Shown here: positions 7,312 to 15,638 of the stretch, piece after piece
Layout: the number at the start of each line of letters is the position of its first letter
Position numbering within the stretch: the stretch's first letter is position 1
Assembly: GCF_013839445.1 (NCBI RefSeq)
Contig: NZ_JACDIT010000005.1
Location: 62,001-126,000 of the forward strand
Direction: 5' to 3'
Source of the DNA: Chthonobacter albigriseus
Lineage (GTDB): Bacteria; Pseudomonadota; Alphaproteobacteria; Rhizobiales; Pleomorphomonadaceae
Length of the DNA: 64,000 nt
Made by a program: the position numbers and the translations under genes
Notes under the pieces: generated by a model
What the model was told of the DNA's origin: nothing
Seen by the model: only the letters and a program-made list of their open reading frames with translations
Database searches by the model: none

Positions 7312-8895
7312 TCAAGCCTTTGCCAGGTTCCCCATCTTCAGGAACACGGGCTGGACAGGGCGCCCGAACAGGACGCCGTCCGGACCGATATCGAGGGCGA
7401 TCCTGTAGACCGCCAGAGCGCCGTCGACCGCCTCGATGGTGCGGTCGATGTCTTCCTGCGTGTGCGAGTAGCTGACCACGAAGGACGGCGCCAGGATGCC
7501 GCGCCGGATCAGTTCGCTCATGAACAGGGTGCGGAAGACCTGAGAAGGCCGCTTGTCCGCATCGCGGGTCGCGAAGACGAGGTTGGTGTCCCGGCCGATG
7601 ATCTCGACATGGCCGGTGAGCCGATGCCTTTCGATCAATTGCTCGACGCCTTCCCGGAGGCGGGCGCCGCGCTCGTGCATGGTGTCGATGACGGGCTCTT
7701 GCTCGACCACGTCGAGAACGGCGATCGCTGCAGCGAGGGCATGGGTTTCCGCGCCGTGGGTGGTGGACAGCAGGAACACACGCTCGCGGTCGTGGTCCAA
7801 TCCACCAAGGCGCATGAATTCGCGCTTTCCTGCGAGGGCGGAGACAGCGAAGCCGTTGCCGATCGCCTTGCCGAAGGTGCAGAGATCCGGCTCGAGGCCG
7901 TAATGGCGCTGGGCCGAGCCGGACGGCCAGCGGAGACCCGAGATCATCTCATCGAGTACGAACAGCGCGCCATGGCGTCGGCAGAGATCCTGGACAGCCT
8001 GCAGGTAGCCGGCCGGCGGATCGATGGATTTGGTCGGCTCCATGACGACCGCGGCGATCGCGTGGGGCTCTGCCGCGAACAGTGCCTCCAGAGCCGGCAA
8101 GTCGTTGTAGGGGAAGGTGCAAGTTAGATCGACGATCTCCCGGGGGATGCCGGCCCGCATCGGCGTGGTTCCGATCGCCCAGTCGTCGTAGGAGAAGAAG
8201 GGGTGATCGGCGCAGATGGCGACCTTGTCTCGCCCGGTATAGGCGCGCGCCAGACGAACGGCTGCCGAGACGGCGGTCGAGCCGTCCTTGGTGAACTTGA
8301 TCATCTCGGCGCCGGGCGCCAGCGCCAGCACCCGTTCAGCGCAGGCCACCTCGATGTCGGCCGGACGGGTGAAGTTCGTGCCCAACTGCATCTGGCGATA
8401 GGCGGCGTCCACGACAGCCGGATACGCGTGTCCGAGCGACACGGCGCGCAGGCCCATGCCATACTCGATGAACTCGTTCCCATCGACGTCCCAGACGTGG
8501 CAGCCCGCACCCCGGGCGATGAAGCCAGGCGCAAGCACGGGATACTGGTCGTCGCCCTTGGCGTAGGTATGAGCGCCCCCGGGGATCAACTTGTGAGCCG
8601 TTCTGCGCAGACCCGCAGACCGGACGAAGCGGTTCGCGCCGGCCGACTGGGTGATGGGCGTGTCCGATACCGGGCGCGTTCGGCGCTGCAGGCGCCAGAA
8701 TTTGAGGGTGGGGTCGCTGAACACCTCCGAGGTGAACCTGTTGGGTTCCCCGTTCGGGCAAGTGTCACCCCACTCGACCATGCGAAAGATGTAGGCGGCC
8801 GGAAGAACTTCGATGATCTCGATCTCGAAGACCTCTCCGCTGATCGTTTGACCGATCACGTCACCGACTTGGAATGTTCCTCGATCGTTTTTCAT
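7312..8895 (-). CDS. class III PLP-dependent aminotransferase, glutamate-1-semialdehyde aminomutase-like, with N-terminal extension
   Basis: From about residue 85 the 527-residue protein is a fold-type I, class III aminotransferase resembling glutamate-1-semialdehyde 2,1-aminomutase: AHKLIPGGAHTYAKGDDQYP, KFTKDGSTAVSAAVRLARAYTGR, the PLP-contacting LDEMISGLRW and the Schiff-base lysine in FGKAIGNGF. The first 80 residues (KNDRGTFQVGDVIGQTISGEVFEIEI...) are not part of the aminotransferase fold and look like a small beta-rich domain. It is probably not the housekeeping hemL; related enzymes serve amino-sugar, capsule or secondary metabolism. It stands alone beside poorly conserved genes, suggesting acquisition. 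Confidence 0.8.
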   Translation of the reverse strand: MKNDRGTFQVGDVIGQTISGEVFEIEIIEVLPAAYIFRMVEWGDTCPNGEPNRFTSEVFSDPTLKFWRLQRRTRPVSDTPITQSAGANRFVRSAGLRRTAHKLIPGGAHTYAKGDDQYPVLAPGFIARGAGCHVWDVDGNEFIEYGMGLRAVSLGHAYPAVVDAAYRQMQLGTNFTRPADIEVACAERVLALAPGAEMIKFTKDGSTAVSAAVRLARAYTGRDKVAICADHPFFSYDDWAIGTTPMRAGIPREIVDLTCTFPYNDLPALEALFAAEPHAIAAVVMEPTKSIDPPAGYLQAVQDLCRRHGALFVLDEMISGLRWPSGSAQRHYGLEPDLCTFGKAIGNGFAVSALAGKREFMRLGGLDHDRERVFLLSTTHGAETHALAAAIAVLDVVEQEPVIDTMHERGARLREGVEQLIERHRLTGHVEIIGRDTNLVFATRDADKRPSQVFRTLFMSELIRRGILAPSFVVSYSHTQEDIDRTIEAVDGALAVYRIALDIGPDGVLFGRPVQPVFLKMGNLAKA

Positions 8896-8987
8896 ACAGC
8901 AACGCCTACGTTATAGCTTCGCCAAACTGCCTCGACCATCATTGATCGCGGCGAGAGGCATGATGACTTCAGTATTTCCGACCCAGC

Positions 8988-9365
8988 CTAGAGCTGGTGC
9001 GGCCGGGCCGCGACGCGCTTCGCGCCCCATTTAATGCGCCGGGCAGTCGGATCGCGGGCTGCTGCCGATGTCGAACTCGCCTCGTCGGCCGCCGCGGTGG
9101 TCAAGGCGTGGAGCGCCTCGATGACCCGGCCTTCAAACCCTTCGGCCATGTACCGGTCGATGGTCCACTCCGGACAATTCTCAAGAACAAAATAAAGGAT
9201 CGCGACTGTCTTGCTCTTCTCCGACGTGACCTCCCCAGCCAGTTCGAAGCAACGGTCGATCAGTATCGCGCCGCTCGGATCAAGACGACCGGCAAGGGCG
9301 CTCCCCGCAATCTCCACAGCTCGATCAAGGCTTGCCACGTCGCCCGTTCCTCCCAGCGCTTGCAC
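8988..9365 (-). CDS. degenerate RelA/SpoT-type HD-domain protein, possibly broken
   Basis: The 125-residue frame, from a GTG at 9365, aligns by eye with the N-terminal HD hydrolase fold of RelA/SpoT-like proteins: AVEIAGSALAGRLDPSGAILIDRC, then LYFVLENCPEWTIDRYMAEGFEGRVIEALHALT. In active relatives the last region reads HDVVED before the W(T)L motif; here it is YFVLEN, so the metal-binding His-Asp pair is gone and hydrolysis is unlikely. An overlapping open frame at 9260-9490 (VGFELPLPQVREDKFLEVTHHDRSG...) may be its original N-terminal part, separated by a frameshift. Real but inactive protein, or pseudogene. Confidence 0.4.
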   Translation of the reverse strand: MQALGGTGDVASLDRAVEIAGSALAGRLDPSGAILIDRCFELAGEVTSEKSKTVAILYFVLENCPEWTIDRYMAEGFEGRVIEALHALTTAAADEASSTSAAARDPTARRIKWGAKRVAARPHQL

Positions 9366-9671
9366 AACACCACGGCTACACGGCCCGAACGATCATGATG
9401 TGTCACTTCGAGGAACTTGTCTTCCCTCACTTGCGGTAATGGTAACTCGAATCCGACGGCCATTGCTTCTGATGCGTGCGCAATGGCACCGGTACCCGTC
9501 GTACGCAATTCTAGAGAACTGCCGGCCGGAGTCGAGTCGCTAGCGACAACTGGCCAAACGGCTTCGACGGCGGGGATGGTGCATCTGCCGTGAAATGGGC
9601 ATAGTTGCGGGCCACATCGGTGCAGCCGGCGTCCGCGCCGGTTCCTTTCGGGATTTTCGGGGCAGATCCTC

Positions 9672-10703
9672 TTGAACCGTCCGACTTCCGCGAAGACGCT
9701 CGCCGTCATCCTCTCCTTCACGCTTGGATTGGCCGGCTGTTCGGCCTTCGACTACGAGCTCGCCCAGTCGGAGCGGAGCATCCAGCCGATCCCGTCGCGG
9801 CTCATGGGCACCATGAACGCCAAGAGCATGGACGCGGGCTCGCCCATTCTGGTGCGCCTGTTCAAGCAGGAGAGCGAACTGGAGGTCTGGAAGCAGGACC
9901 GCGCCGGTCGCTATGCGCTGCTGAAGACCTACCCGATCTGCCGCTGGTCCGGGAAACTCGGGCCGAAGCGGGCCAAGGGCGACCGGCAAGCGCCGGAGGG
10001 TTTCTATTCCGTGGCCTACGGCCAGATGAACCCAGACAGCCGCTACTACCTGTCGTTCAATCTCGGGTACCCCAACCGCCTGGAGGCCGCCCTCGGCTTC
10101 AACGGAGAGGCGCTGATGATCCACGGCGCATGCTCCTCGTCTGGATGTTTCGCCGTCACGGACGAGGCTGCGGGGGAGATCTATGCAGTGGCGCGGGAGG
10201 CGTTCCGCGGCGGCCAGACGGCCTTCCAGGTCCAGTCCTATCCGTTCCGGATGACGGCGGACAATCTCGCCATTCATCGCGACGATCCGAACATGGCGTT
10301 CTGGGCGTCGTTGAAGGACGGCTACGATCACTTCGAACTGACCAGGCAGGAGCCGCGCGTCTCGGCCTGCGGTGGACGCTACGTCTTCAACGTGGCCAAC
10401 GGCTCGACCCTGGATCCGCTCGCACCCTGTCCGGCGCTTGAGGTGGATCCGTCCATTGCCGCGGCAGTAGCCAGGAAGCAGCAGGAGGATGCTGCAGCGG
10501 CAGCGGCGCTCGCCCAGTCGGTCGCGCTTCCGTCCATGTCGTATGTGGACGGCGGCATGCACCCCAGCTTCCGGGCCATCCTCCGGCAATCCGGTCCCGA
10601 GAAGCTCGCGTCCATGACGTCCGAGCGCGCTCCGGTCAGCCGCCCGGATGCGGCGCTTGCCGACCCCTACCGCCCGCTCGACGGGGTATCCCGCGGCTCG
10701 TAA
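9672..10703 (+). CDS. L,D-transpeptidase (YafK-like) lipoprotein
   Basis: The 343-residue product starts at a TTG and has a lipoprotein signal, TLGLAGC, with lipidated Cys23. The catalytic L,D-transpeptidase segment is LMIHGACSSSGCFAVTD, with His151 and nucleophile Cys159, preceded by PEGFYSVAYGQMNPDSRYYLSFN, typical of the YafK/DpaA branch. Members of that branch cut or form links between peptidoglycan and proteins at the cell surface. The last 100 residues are alanine- and proline-rich and unrelated to the catalytic fold. The start has only a weak ribosome-binding site. Confidence 0.82.
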   Translation: MNRPTSAKTLAVILSFTLGLAGCSAFDYELAQSERSIQPIPSRLMGTMNAKSMDAGSPILVRLFKQESELEVWKQDRAGRYALLKTYPICRWSGKLGPKRAKGDRQAPEGFYSVAYGQMNPDSRYYLSFNLGYPNRLEAALGFNGEALMIHGACSSSGCFAVTDEAAGEIYAVAREAFRGGQTAFQVQSYPFRMTADNLAIHRDDPNMAFWASLKDGYDHFELTRQEPRVSACGGRYVFNVANGSTLDPLAPCPALEVDPSIAAAVARKQQEDAAAAAALAQSVALPSMSYVDGGMHPSFRAILRQSGPEKLASMTSERAPVSRPDAALADPYRPLDGVSRGS

Positions 10704-10735
10704 CCGCTCTGTGTCCGCTCAAGGTCCTTCTCGAC

Positions 10736-10761
10736 GGAACGAGTAGGTCGGGCTGATCGTT
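10736..10761 (+). promoter_or_regulatory. EcfG (general stress response) promoter before csbD
   Basis: GGAAC (10736-10740), a 17-bp spacer and CGTT (10758-10761) match the consensus GGAAC-N16/17-CGTT recognised by the alphaproteobacterial stress sigma factor EcfG/RpoE2. It lies 45 bases before the start of a CsbD-type stress gene, a classic member of that regulon. Confidence 0.75.
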
Positions 10762-10806
10762 TCCCCATCACGGCTACTGAGCCGCCAACCGTGAAGGGAG
10801 ACTGCC

Positions 10807-10998
10807 ATGGGCAGCATGAGCGACAAGATCAAAGGCAAGGCCAATGAGGCTGTCGGCAACCTGAAGCAGGGTGTGGGCCGGGCCACGGACGATCCTGCCC
10901 TGGAAGCGGAAGGTCACCTCCAGGAGCGCAAGGGCGAAGGCCAGCAGGTGGTCGGCAAGGCCAAGGACGCTGTGAAGACCGCCGTCGACAAGCTCTGA
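10807..10998 (+). CDS. CsbD family stress protein
   Basis: A 63-residue, charged, cysteine-free protein: MSDKIKGKANEAVGNLKQGVGRATDDPALEAEGHLQERKGEGQ. This is the CsbD pattern (KxKGxxNExxGxxKxxxGxxTgd). CsbD-like proteins are small abundant cytoplasmic stress proteins whose molecular role is not known; in Bacillus CsbD is controlled by the general stress sigma factor. The upstream EcfG promoter indicates the same kind of control here. A ribosome-binding site (GGGAGA) precedes the ATG, and a clear terminator follows. Confidence 0.92.
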   Translation: MGSMSDKIKGKANEAVGNLKQGVGRATDDPALEAEGHLQERKGEGQQVVGKAKDAVKTAVDKL

Positions 10999-11128
10999 CG
11001 TCTCGACGCGGCATGCCGACAGACCCAGACCGACGCTGTCACGCTCGTGTGACGCTGAATATTCGAATGTGAAGGTGCGCGAACGGACTGGCTTCCACCC
11101 AAGCCTATCCATTCTCGATCGCGGCCTT

Positions 11129-11163
11129 GCCCGTCGTCCTGAACCAGGGCGACGGGCTTTTTC
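11129..11163 (+). terminator. Rho-independent terminator after csbD
   Basis: GCCCGTCG (11129-11136) pairs with CGACGGGC (11150-11157), extended inside by CCTG/CAGG, and is followed by TTTTTC. It sits between the convergent csbD and LLM genes and reads in the csbD direction. Confidence 0.75.
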
Positions 11164-11165
11164 GT

Positions 11166-12206
11166 TCAGTACGAGCGCTCTGCAAGCGCCGCCCTGACGC
11201 GCGGCGCAACCACCGTGCCCAGCAGTTCGATCGATCGCAGCATGCGCTCGTGCGGCACGGTCCCGACGCTCATCTGCATCAGGAACCGGTCATGGCCGAA
11301 GATCCGATGGTGGAACAGGATCTTCTCGACGATCTGGTCGGGGTCGCCGACCATGAGGTGACCGCGCAGATCGAGCGCGGCGTCGTAGGCGCTCCGCGAC
11401 AGGCCGGACCATCCGCGTTCGCGACCGATTCGCCCCATGGTCTCGGCGTAGGGTGGAAAGAAGACGTCGGCCGCCTCCCTCGCATCGTCGGCGATGAACC
11501 CGTGGGTGTTGACGCCGACCGCCAGCCGGGTCGGATCCACGCCGGCCCTTCGGGCGGCTTCACGGTAGAGGTCCACCAGGGGGCCGAAGCGTTCGGGCTG
11601 GCCGCCGATGATGGCGATCATCATCGGCAACGCCAGCGCACCGGCCCGCACGGCCGACTGGGGCGTTCCGCCGACTGCGATCCAAACGGGGAGCTCGCGT
11701 TCCGGACGCGGGTAGACACCGAGGCCGGGAATGGCGGGCCGCAGTCCGCCGGGCCAGGTCACCTTCTCCTGACCGCGGATCCGCAGCAGAAGGTCCAGGT
11801 TCTCACTGAAGAGGCGGTCGTAATCGGACAGGTCGTAACCGAACAGCGGAAAGGATTCGATGAAGGATCCACGGCCGGCCATGATTTCGGCGCGGCCCTC
11901 CGACAGGAGGTCCACCGTCGCGAACTGCTGGAAGACCCGGACGGGGTCGTCCGAACTCAGGACGGTGACGGCGCTGGTGAGCTTGATGCGCTTGGTTCGT
12001 GCGGCAGCGGCCGCCAGGACGACTGCGGGCGACGAGACGATGTAGTCCGGCCGGTGATGCTCGCCGATGCCGAAGACGTCCAATCCGACACTGTCGGCGA
12101 GCTCGATCTCCTCCATCAGGTTCTTCAGGCGCTTCGAGCCTGACAGTACCGCACCGGTTTGGGGATCCGGCGTCGCTTCCACGAAAGTGCAGATCCCGAT
12201 TTCCAT
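11166..12206 (-). CDS. LLM-class flavin-dependent oxidoreductase
   Basis: The 346-residue protein has the luciferase-like monooxygenase TIM-barrel pattern: [74 protein letters not shown], then [16 protein letters not shown] and a C-terminal [13 protein letters not shown]. Members use reduced FMN (or F420) and oxygen to oxidise diverse substrates such as sulfonates, nitriles or alkanes. The substrate is not evident. It lies downstream of the guanidine operon on the same strand, but 283 bp and a strong hairpin separate them, so I treat it as independent. Confidence 0.88.
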   Translation of the reverse strand: MEIGICTFVEATPDPQTGAVLSGSKRLKNLMEEIELADSVGLDVFGIGEHHRPDYIVSSPAVVLAAAAARTKRIKLTSAVTVLSSDDPVRVFQQFATVDLLSEGRAEIMAGRGSFIESFPLFGYDLSDYDRLFSENLDLLLRIRGQEKVTWPGGLRPAIPGLGVYPRPERELPVWIAVGGTPQSAVRAGALALPMMIAIIGGQPERFGPLVDLYREAARRAGVDPTRLAVGVNTHGFIADDAREAADVFFPPYAETMGRIGRERGWSGLSRSAYDAALDLRGHLMVGDPDQIVEKILFHHRIFGHDRFLMQMSVGTVPHERMLRSIELLGTVVAPRVRAALAERSY

Positions 12207-12439
12207 GCAGCCTCCGACGTCGGACGCAGGCCCGTTCCCCGCGAACTCAGCGACTCTATACGGTCGCCGGGAGACGTCGTCGATTGGTGGAACGGGAATG
12301 GGACCGGCACCCGCAACGTGTTCCGGTCAGAGACGCCCTGCACGAAGCGCGAGCAGGCGGTAAAGGACGCGCCGAACACGAGCCCAGGACCGGCGGATCG
12401 CCTCGCGCGCTTTCACTGGCCGCTCCTTGGGATCGGAAG

Positions 12440-12465
12440 GCGGGACGGTGGCTGCACCGTCCCGC
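12440..12465 (-). terminator. strong hairpin at the end of the guanidine operon
   Basis: GCGGGACGGTG (12440-12450) and CACCGTCCCGC (12455-12465) form a perfect 11-bp stem with a 4-nt loop, 25 bases downstream of the hupE stop. There is no T-run, so it may act as a 3-prime stabiliser or Rho-assisted end rather than a classic terminator. Confidence 0.5.
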
Positions 12466-12489
12466 GTTGAAGTCGCGCCGAAGCGTGGA

Positions 12490-13065
12490 TCACACCGCGC
12501 CGACGAGCGTCGCGACTCCGAGCGCGGCGGTGACCGCTCCGGTGGCGCGCAGGATGACCGCGTTGCGGCGGCCGGCGACGCCCAGCGCGACGCCGCCTGA
12601 ATGGAGCAGAGCGGTCGCCAGTGCAAAGCTCACGAAGAAGGCAACACCTGACGCGTCGGTGGGCATCTCGGCCCCGTGTGCCGCGCCGTGGAAGGCGCCG
12701 AACAAGGCAACCATTGCCAAGGCCGGTACCGCGGGGAGCCTACGGCCGACGGCCAGGATCGCGCCGAGCGCGACGAGCGACACGGCGATGCCTGCTTCGA
12801 TGCCCGTACCGCCGAACCCGGCAGCGCCCAGGGCGCCACCGGCGACCATGGCCGCGACAAAGGCGGCAGGCAGCGCCAGCACCATGCGGCCGCCGAGCGA
12901 CAGCGCGATGATCCCGACGGCCACCATCGCGAGAAAGTGGTCGGCGCCGGTGAACGGATGGGCGAAGCCTTCGACGGCTCCGTGGACGTGATCGGCGTTT
13001 CCATGGGCGAAGGCGGCCGTTGGGGCCAGCAGCGCCGCGGCGGTGAGAGCGAGCATCCTCTTCAT
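12490..13065 (-). CDS. HupE/UreJ family nickel permease
   Basis: Started at MKRMLALTAAALL (13065), the product has about 191 residues: a signal-like first helix ending AAFA, then HGNADHVHGAVEGFAHPFTGADHFLAMVAVG and five further hydrophobic helices with HGAAHGAEMP. The HxxxGFxHPxxGxDHxLAM block is the HupE/UreJ signature; these small inner-membrane permeases bring nickel to hydrogenase or urease systems. It is the last gene of the riboswitch operon. No urease or hydrogenase is nearby, so supply of nickel to the guanidine hydrolase is the natural role (inference). Confidence 0.85.
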   Translation of the reverse strand: MKRMLALTAAALLAPTAAFAHGNADHVHGAVEGFAHPFTGADHFLAMVAVGIIALSLGGRMVLALPAAFVAAMVAGGALGAAGFGGTGIEAGIAVSLVALGAILAVGRRLPAVPALAMVALFGAFHGAAHGAEMPTDASGVAFFVSFALATALLHSGGVALGVAGRRNAVILRATGAVTAALGVATLVGAV

Positions 13066-13093
13066 CGTGTGATCTCCTGGAGTGGGTGCGGCG

Positions 13094-13621
13094 TCAGTGG
13101 CCAGCGATTTCGATGCGTGCTGCGTCCGAACGGTCATGCAAGGAGCGGGCCTCCATGAAGCCCAGCCGGATGACCTCCCGGCCGTCGTGATAGAGAAAGG
13201 ACAGGCGTCGGCGACGGGACGTCATCTTGGCCGGAAGCGGGTCGTAACGGACCCCGTCGCCGCCAACCAGCGGCATCACTGCACCAACGTCCACGACATC
13301 CTCGGTCTGGACGCGAAGCAGGTGGAGCCGCTGGCCATCGCCGGTCTCGCCGACGAAGGGAATGCCGGCGAGGCGCAGGAAGCTGACCGGATCCGGTGCG
13401 CGACCGAAACCCTCCAGGAAGGCAGTCTCGACGAGGTCGAGGTCGACGGTGCGCGGATCCTCGGCGGAATGGGCGTGTCCGTGCGGCAGATGAGGCGTCT
13501 GCCACTGCACGGACTTGGGTCCGGGCGCGTTGTGACCGACGCGTCCGGGTTCTGGGTGGTGGACATGGCTGTGGGCATGGCCGTGGTCGTGCCCGTGGTG
13601 GTGATCGTGGCCGCGATGCAT
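13094..13621 (-). CDS. histidine-rich protein of unknown family, guanidine operon
   Basis: The 175-residue product opens with a metal-binding tail, MHRGHDHHHGHDHGHAHSHVHH, with a second cluster at LPHGHAH. The remaining part (residues 58-170, PRTVDLDLVETAFLEGFGRAPDPVSFLRLAGIPFVG ... SRRRRLSFLYHDGREVIRLGFMEARSL) looks like a compact alpha/beta domain that I do not recognise. It has no P-loop or zinc-finger cysteines, so it is neither HypB nor HypA. It starts 2 bases after the hydrolase stop and is followed by hupE, so nickel storage or delivery to the hydrolase is the best guess. Confidence 0.75.
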   Translation of the reverse strand: MHRGHDHHHGHDHGHAHSHVHHPEPGRVGHNAPGPKSVQWQTPHLPHGHAHSAEDPRTVDLDLVETAFLEGFGRAPDPVSFLRLAGIPFVGETGDGQRLHLLRVQTEDVVDVGAVMPLVGGDGVRYDPLPAKMTSRRRRLSFLYHDGREVIRLGFMEARSLHDRSDAARIEIAGH

Positions 13622-13623
13622 GG

Positions 13624-14829
13624 TCAGAAGCTCACCGGCTTGTCGATGATGGACTTGTGCTTTCCGAGCGTGCCGTGGGCGACCATGGAGCCGAGGGCCT
13701 CCACGACCACGCGCACGCCGAGAAGGGCGGTGATGTCGGATGTGTCGTAGGGCGGGGAGACCTCCACGACCTCAAGGCCGCAGATCCCCGGCGCGCTCAC
13801 CAGACCGAGGAGCTTAAGCGCCTCGCGGGGGAGGAAGCCGCCCGGCTCGGGCCATCCGGTGCCGGGGACGAAACCGCAGTCGACACTGTCGACGTCGAAG
13901 GAGATGTAGACCGCGTCGGCGTCCTTCCAGGCGAGTTCGAGCGCGATCTCGGCGGTCTTCTCCAGTCCCACCTTTTCGATGTCGTCGATGGTCATGACGT
14001 TGGTGTTGCGCTTGCGCGCTTCCGAGACGCCGTAGCGGGGTACCTGCCAGCCACCGATGCCGAGCTGGACGAGGTTGGTGGCCGAGACGTTCGGGAGGTT
14101 GGTCGCCCAGAACCAGGGCGTCGTGTGCATGCGCTCGTCGAGATCCTTTTCCTGGATATCGATGTGGCGATCGAAATGGATGATGCCGATGCGCTTGGAG
14201 GTCACGTCGGCGATGCCGCGAACGCAGGGGAAACCGATCGAATGGTCGCCGCCGAGCATCACGGGCAGGGCGCCGGATGAGGCGACATGGCTGACACCGC
14301 GGGTGATCTGGTCGAACGACTTCTCCAGGTTTGCGGGGATGGTGAAGACGTCACCGGCATCGCAGAGCGTCATCTGCTCGCGCAGATCCACGCCGAGCTC
14401 GTAGTTGTAGGGCGTGTAGAGCGCCGAGATGCGCCGCATGCCCTGGGGTCCGAAACGCGTTCCCGGGCGGTAGGTGGTGCCGCTGTCGAAGGGGATGCCG
14501 ATCACCGCGGCGTCATAGCGGCCGACGTCCCGCACGTTCTCCACGTATGGAGCCTTCAGGAAGGTGTTGATGCCGGCGAAATGGGGGAGTTCGCCGCGCG
14601 CGAACGTCGGGATCGATTTGTCGGTCAGAATGTCGGCACCGGGCAGGCCCATCTCCAGGGCCCACTTCTGTTCGGCCCGCCAGCCGTCCTCCGGCAGGCG
14701 GCCTTCCGCCTCGATGGACTTCCAGCCCTGCATCTCCTTCATCGCGAAGTTCGGATGGTGGCGACGCAGGCGCTCTCGCAGCGGTGCGGCGCCGGCCCGA
14801 CGGCTGGCTCTTGTTGGTTCTTGTCTCAT
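13624..14829 (-). CDS. gdmH: nickel-dependent guanidine hydrolase, GdmH-like (arginase fold)
   Basis: The 401-residue protein belongs to the arginase/agmatinase (ureohydrolase) superfamily, with metal ligands GGDHS (His196), FDRHID (Asp220, His222, Asp224) and SFDVDSVD (Asp312, Asp314). Compared with agmatinase it has a long N-terminus and the segments LPGADILTDKSIPTFARGE and HFAGINTFLKAPY, and an Arg in the usual D-A-H-x-D motif; these recall Sll1077/GdmH of Synechocystis, which hydrolyses guanidine to urea and ammonia with Ni2+. The upstream guanidine-I riboswitch and linked transporter strongly support that. Its start overlaps the ABC ATPase stop. Annotation pipelines would probably call it agmatinase. 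Confidence 0.88.
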   Translation of the reverse strand: MRQEPTRASRRAGAAPLRERLRRHHPNFAMKEMQGWKSIEAEGRLPEDGWRAEQKWALEMGLPGADILTDKSIPTFARGELPHFAGINTFLKAPYVENVRDVGRYDAAVIGIPFDSGTTYRPGTRFGPQGMRRISALYTPYNYELGVDLREQMTLCDAGDVFTIPANLEKSFDQITRGVSHVASSGALPVMLGGDHSIGFPCVRGIADVTSKRIGIIHFDRHIDIQEKDLDERMHTTPWFWATNLPNVSATNLVQLGIGGWQVPRYGVSEARKRNTNVMTIDDIEKVGLEKTAEIALELAWKDADAVYISFDVDSVDCGFVPGTGWPEPGGFLPREALKLLGLVSAPGICGLEVVEVSPPYDTSDITALLGVRVVVEALGSMVAHGTLGKHKSIIDKPVSF

Positions 14830-15638
14830 GGGCTTTCTCCCTCGGGTTGATGGGGGTGATTGTCGCGGGCACCAAGGCTCCTGGCGACGCGGGCCAAGTC
14901 TCCGGCGACGGGAGGCTTGGCAGGGTTGTTGGGAACGTCATGGGCGATGTGGGCGCCATAGGCCGTGGGGGCCTGCGGATCGCGGCGGATCTTGTCGAAA
15001 ACGAGGATCCGGTCGGCGAGCTTGAACGCTTCCGAGATGTCGTGGGTGACCATCAGGATAGTCATGCGGGTCTCGTCCCAGATCTCGCGGAGGAGATCGT
15101 GCATCTCGCCGCGGATACCAGGATCCAGGGCGCCGAAGGGTTCGTCGAGCAGCAGCACTTTCGGGCGGCCGAGCAGGGTCTGTGCGATCGCGAGCCGCTG
15201 CTGCATTCCGCCGGAGAGTTCGGCGGGGTATCGGTTGCGGGCGTGGGCGAGGCCAACACGCTCCAGCAGGGCCTCGGCGTCGACCCGCGCCTCCTTCCGG
15301 CGCACGCCGAAGGTTCGTGCGAATGGCCCCGCCGCCTTGAAGTCGGCAACGAGGATCAGGTTTTGGAGGGCTGTGAGGTGCGGGAACACCGAGTAGCGCT
15401 GGAAGACGATGCCGCGGTCGGGATCCGGCTCGGGAGCAATTGGTGCGCCGTCGATCGTCAAGGTGCCCTTGGTGGCCTGCTCCTGGCCGAGGATGATCTT
15501 CAGGAAGGTGGTCTTGCCGCAGCCGGATGCTCCGACCAGCGCGCAGAAGGAACCGGACTCCACAGTGAGAGACATGCGCTCAAGGACGACGGCGTCGTCG
15601 TAGCGCTTTTCGAGATCGCGAACCTCGATACGGCTCAT
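14826..15638 (-). CDS. ABC transporter ATP-binding protein, NitT/TauT type
   Basis: A 270-residue ABC ATPase with Walker A GASGCGKTT (about 37-45), Q-loop, signature LSGGMQQRLAIAQ, Walker B VLLLDEPFGALD and the switch histidine in MVTHDISEA. Length and sequence fit the SsuB/TauC-like ATPases of nitrate, taurine and sulfonate importers, the type repeatedly found in guanidine-I riboswitch operons. It powers the permease encoded just upstream; both ends overlap neighbouring genes by 4 bases (ATGA), indicating coupled translation. Confidence 0.92.
   Translation of the reverse strand: MSRIEVRDLEKRYDDAVVLERMSLTVESGSFCALVGASGCGKTTFLKIILGQEQATKGTLTIDGAPIAPEPDPDRGIVFQRYSVFPHLTALQNLILVADFKAAGPFARTFGVRRKEARVDAEALLERVGLAHARNRYPAELSGGMQQRLAIAQTLLGRPKVLLLDEPFGALDPGIRGEMHDLLREIWDETRMTILMVTHDISEAFKLADRILVFDKIRRDPQAPTAYGAHIAHDVPNNPAKPPVAGDLARVARSLGARDNHPHQPEGESP

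Noticed and set aside
7312-8895. Housekeeping hemL (glutamate-1-semialdehyde aminomutase)
   Set aside because: Alphaproteobacteria normally make 5-aminolevulinate from glycine and succinyl-CoA, and the extra N-terminal domain and isolated context do not suit hemL.
11999-12991. 330-residue plus-strand frame opposite the LLM and HupE genes
   Set aside because: It spans the gap between two convincing minus-strand genes; the translation is Arg/Pro/Ser-rich shadow sequence without a domain.
12490-13065. HupE/UreJ as part of a urease or hydrogenase locus
   Set aside because: No urease, hydrogenase or Hyp genes occur anywhere in the window, and the gene is within the guanidine-riboswitch unit.
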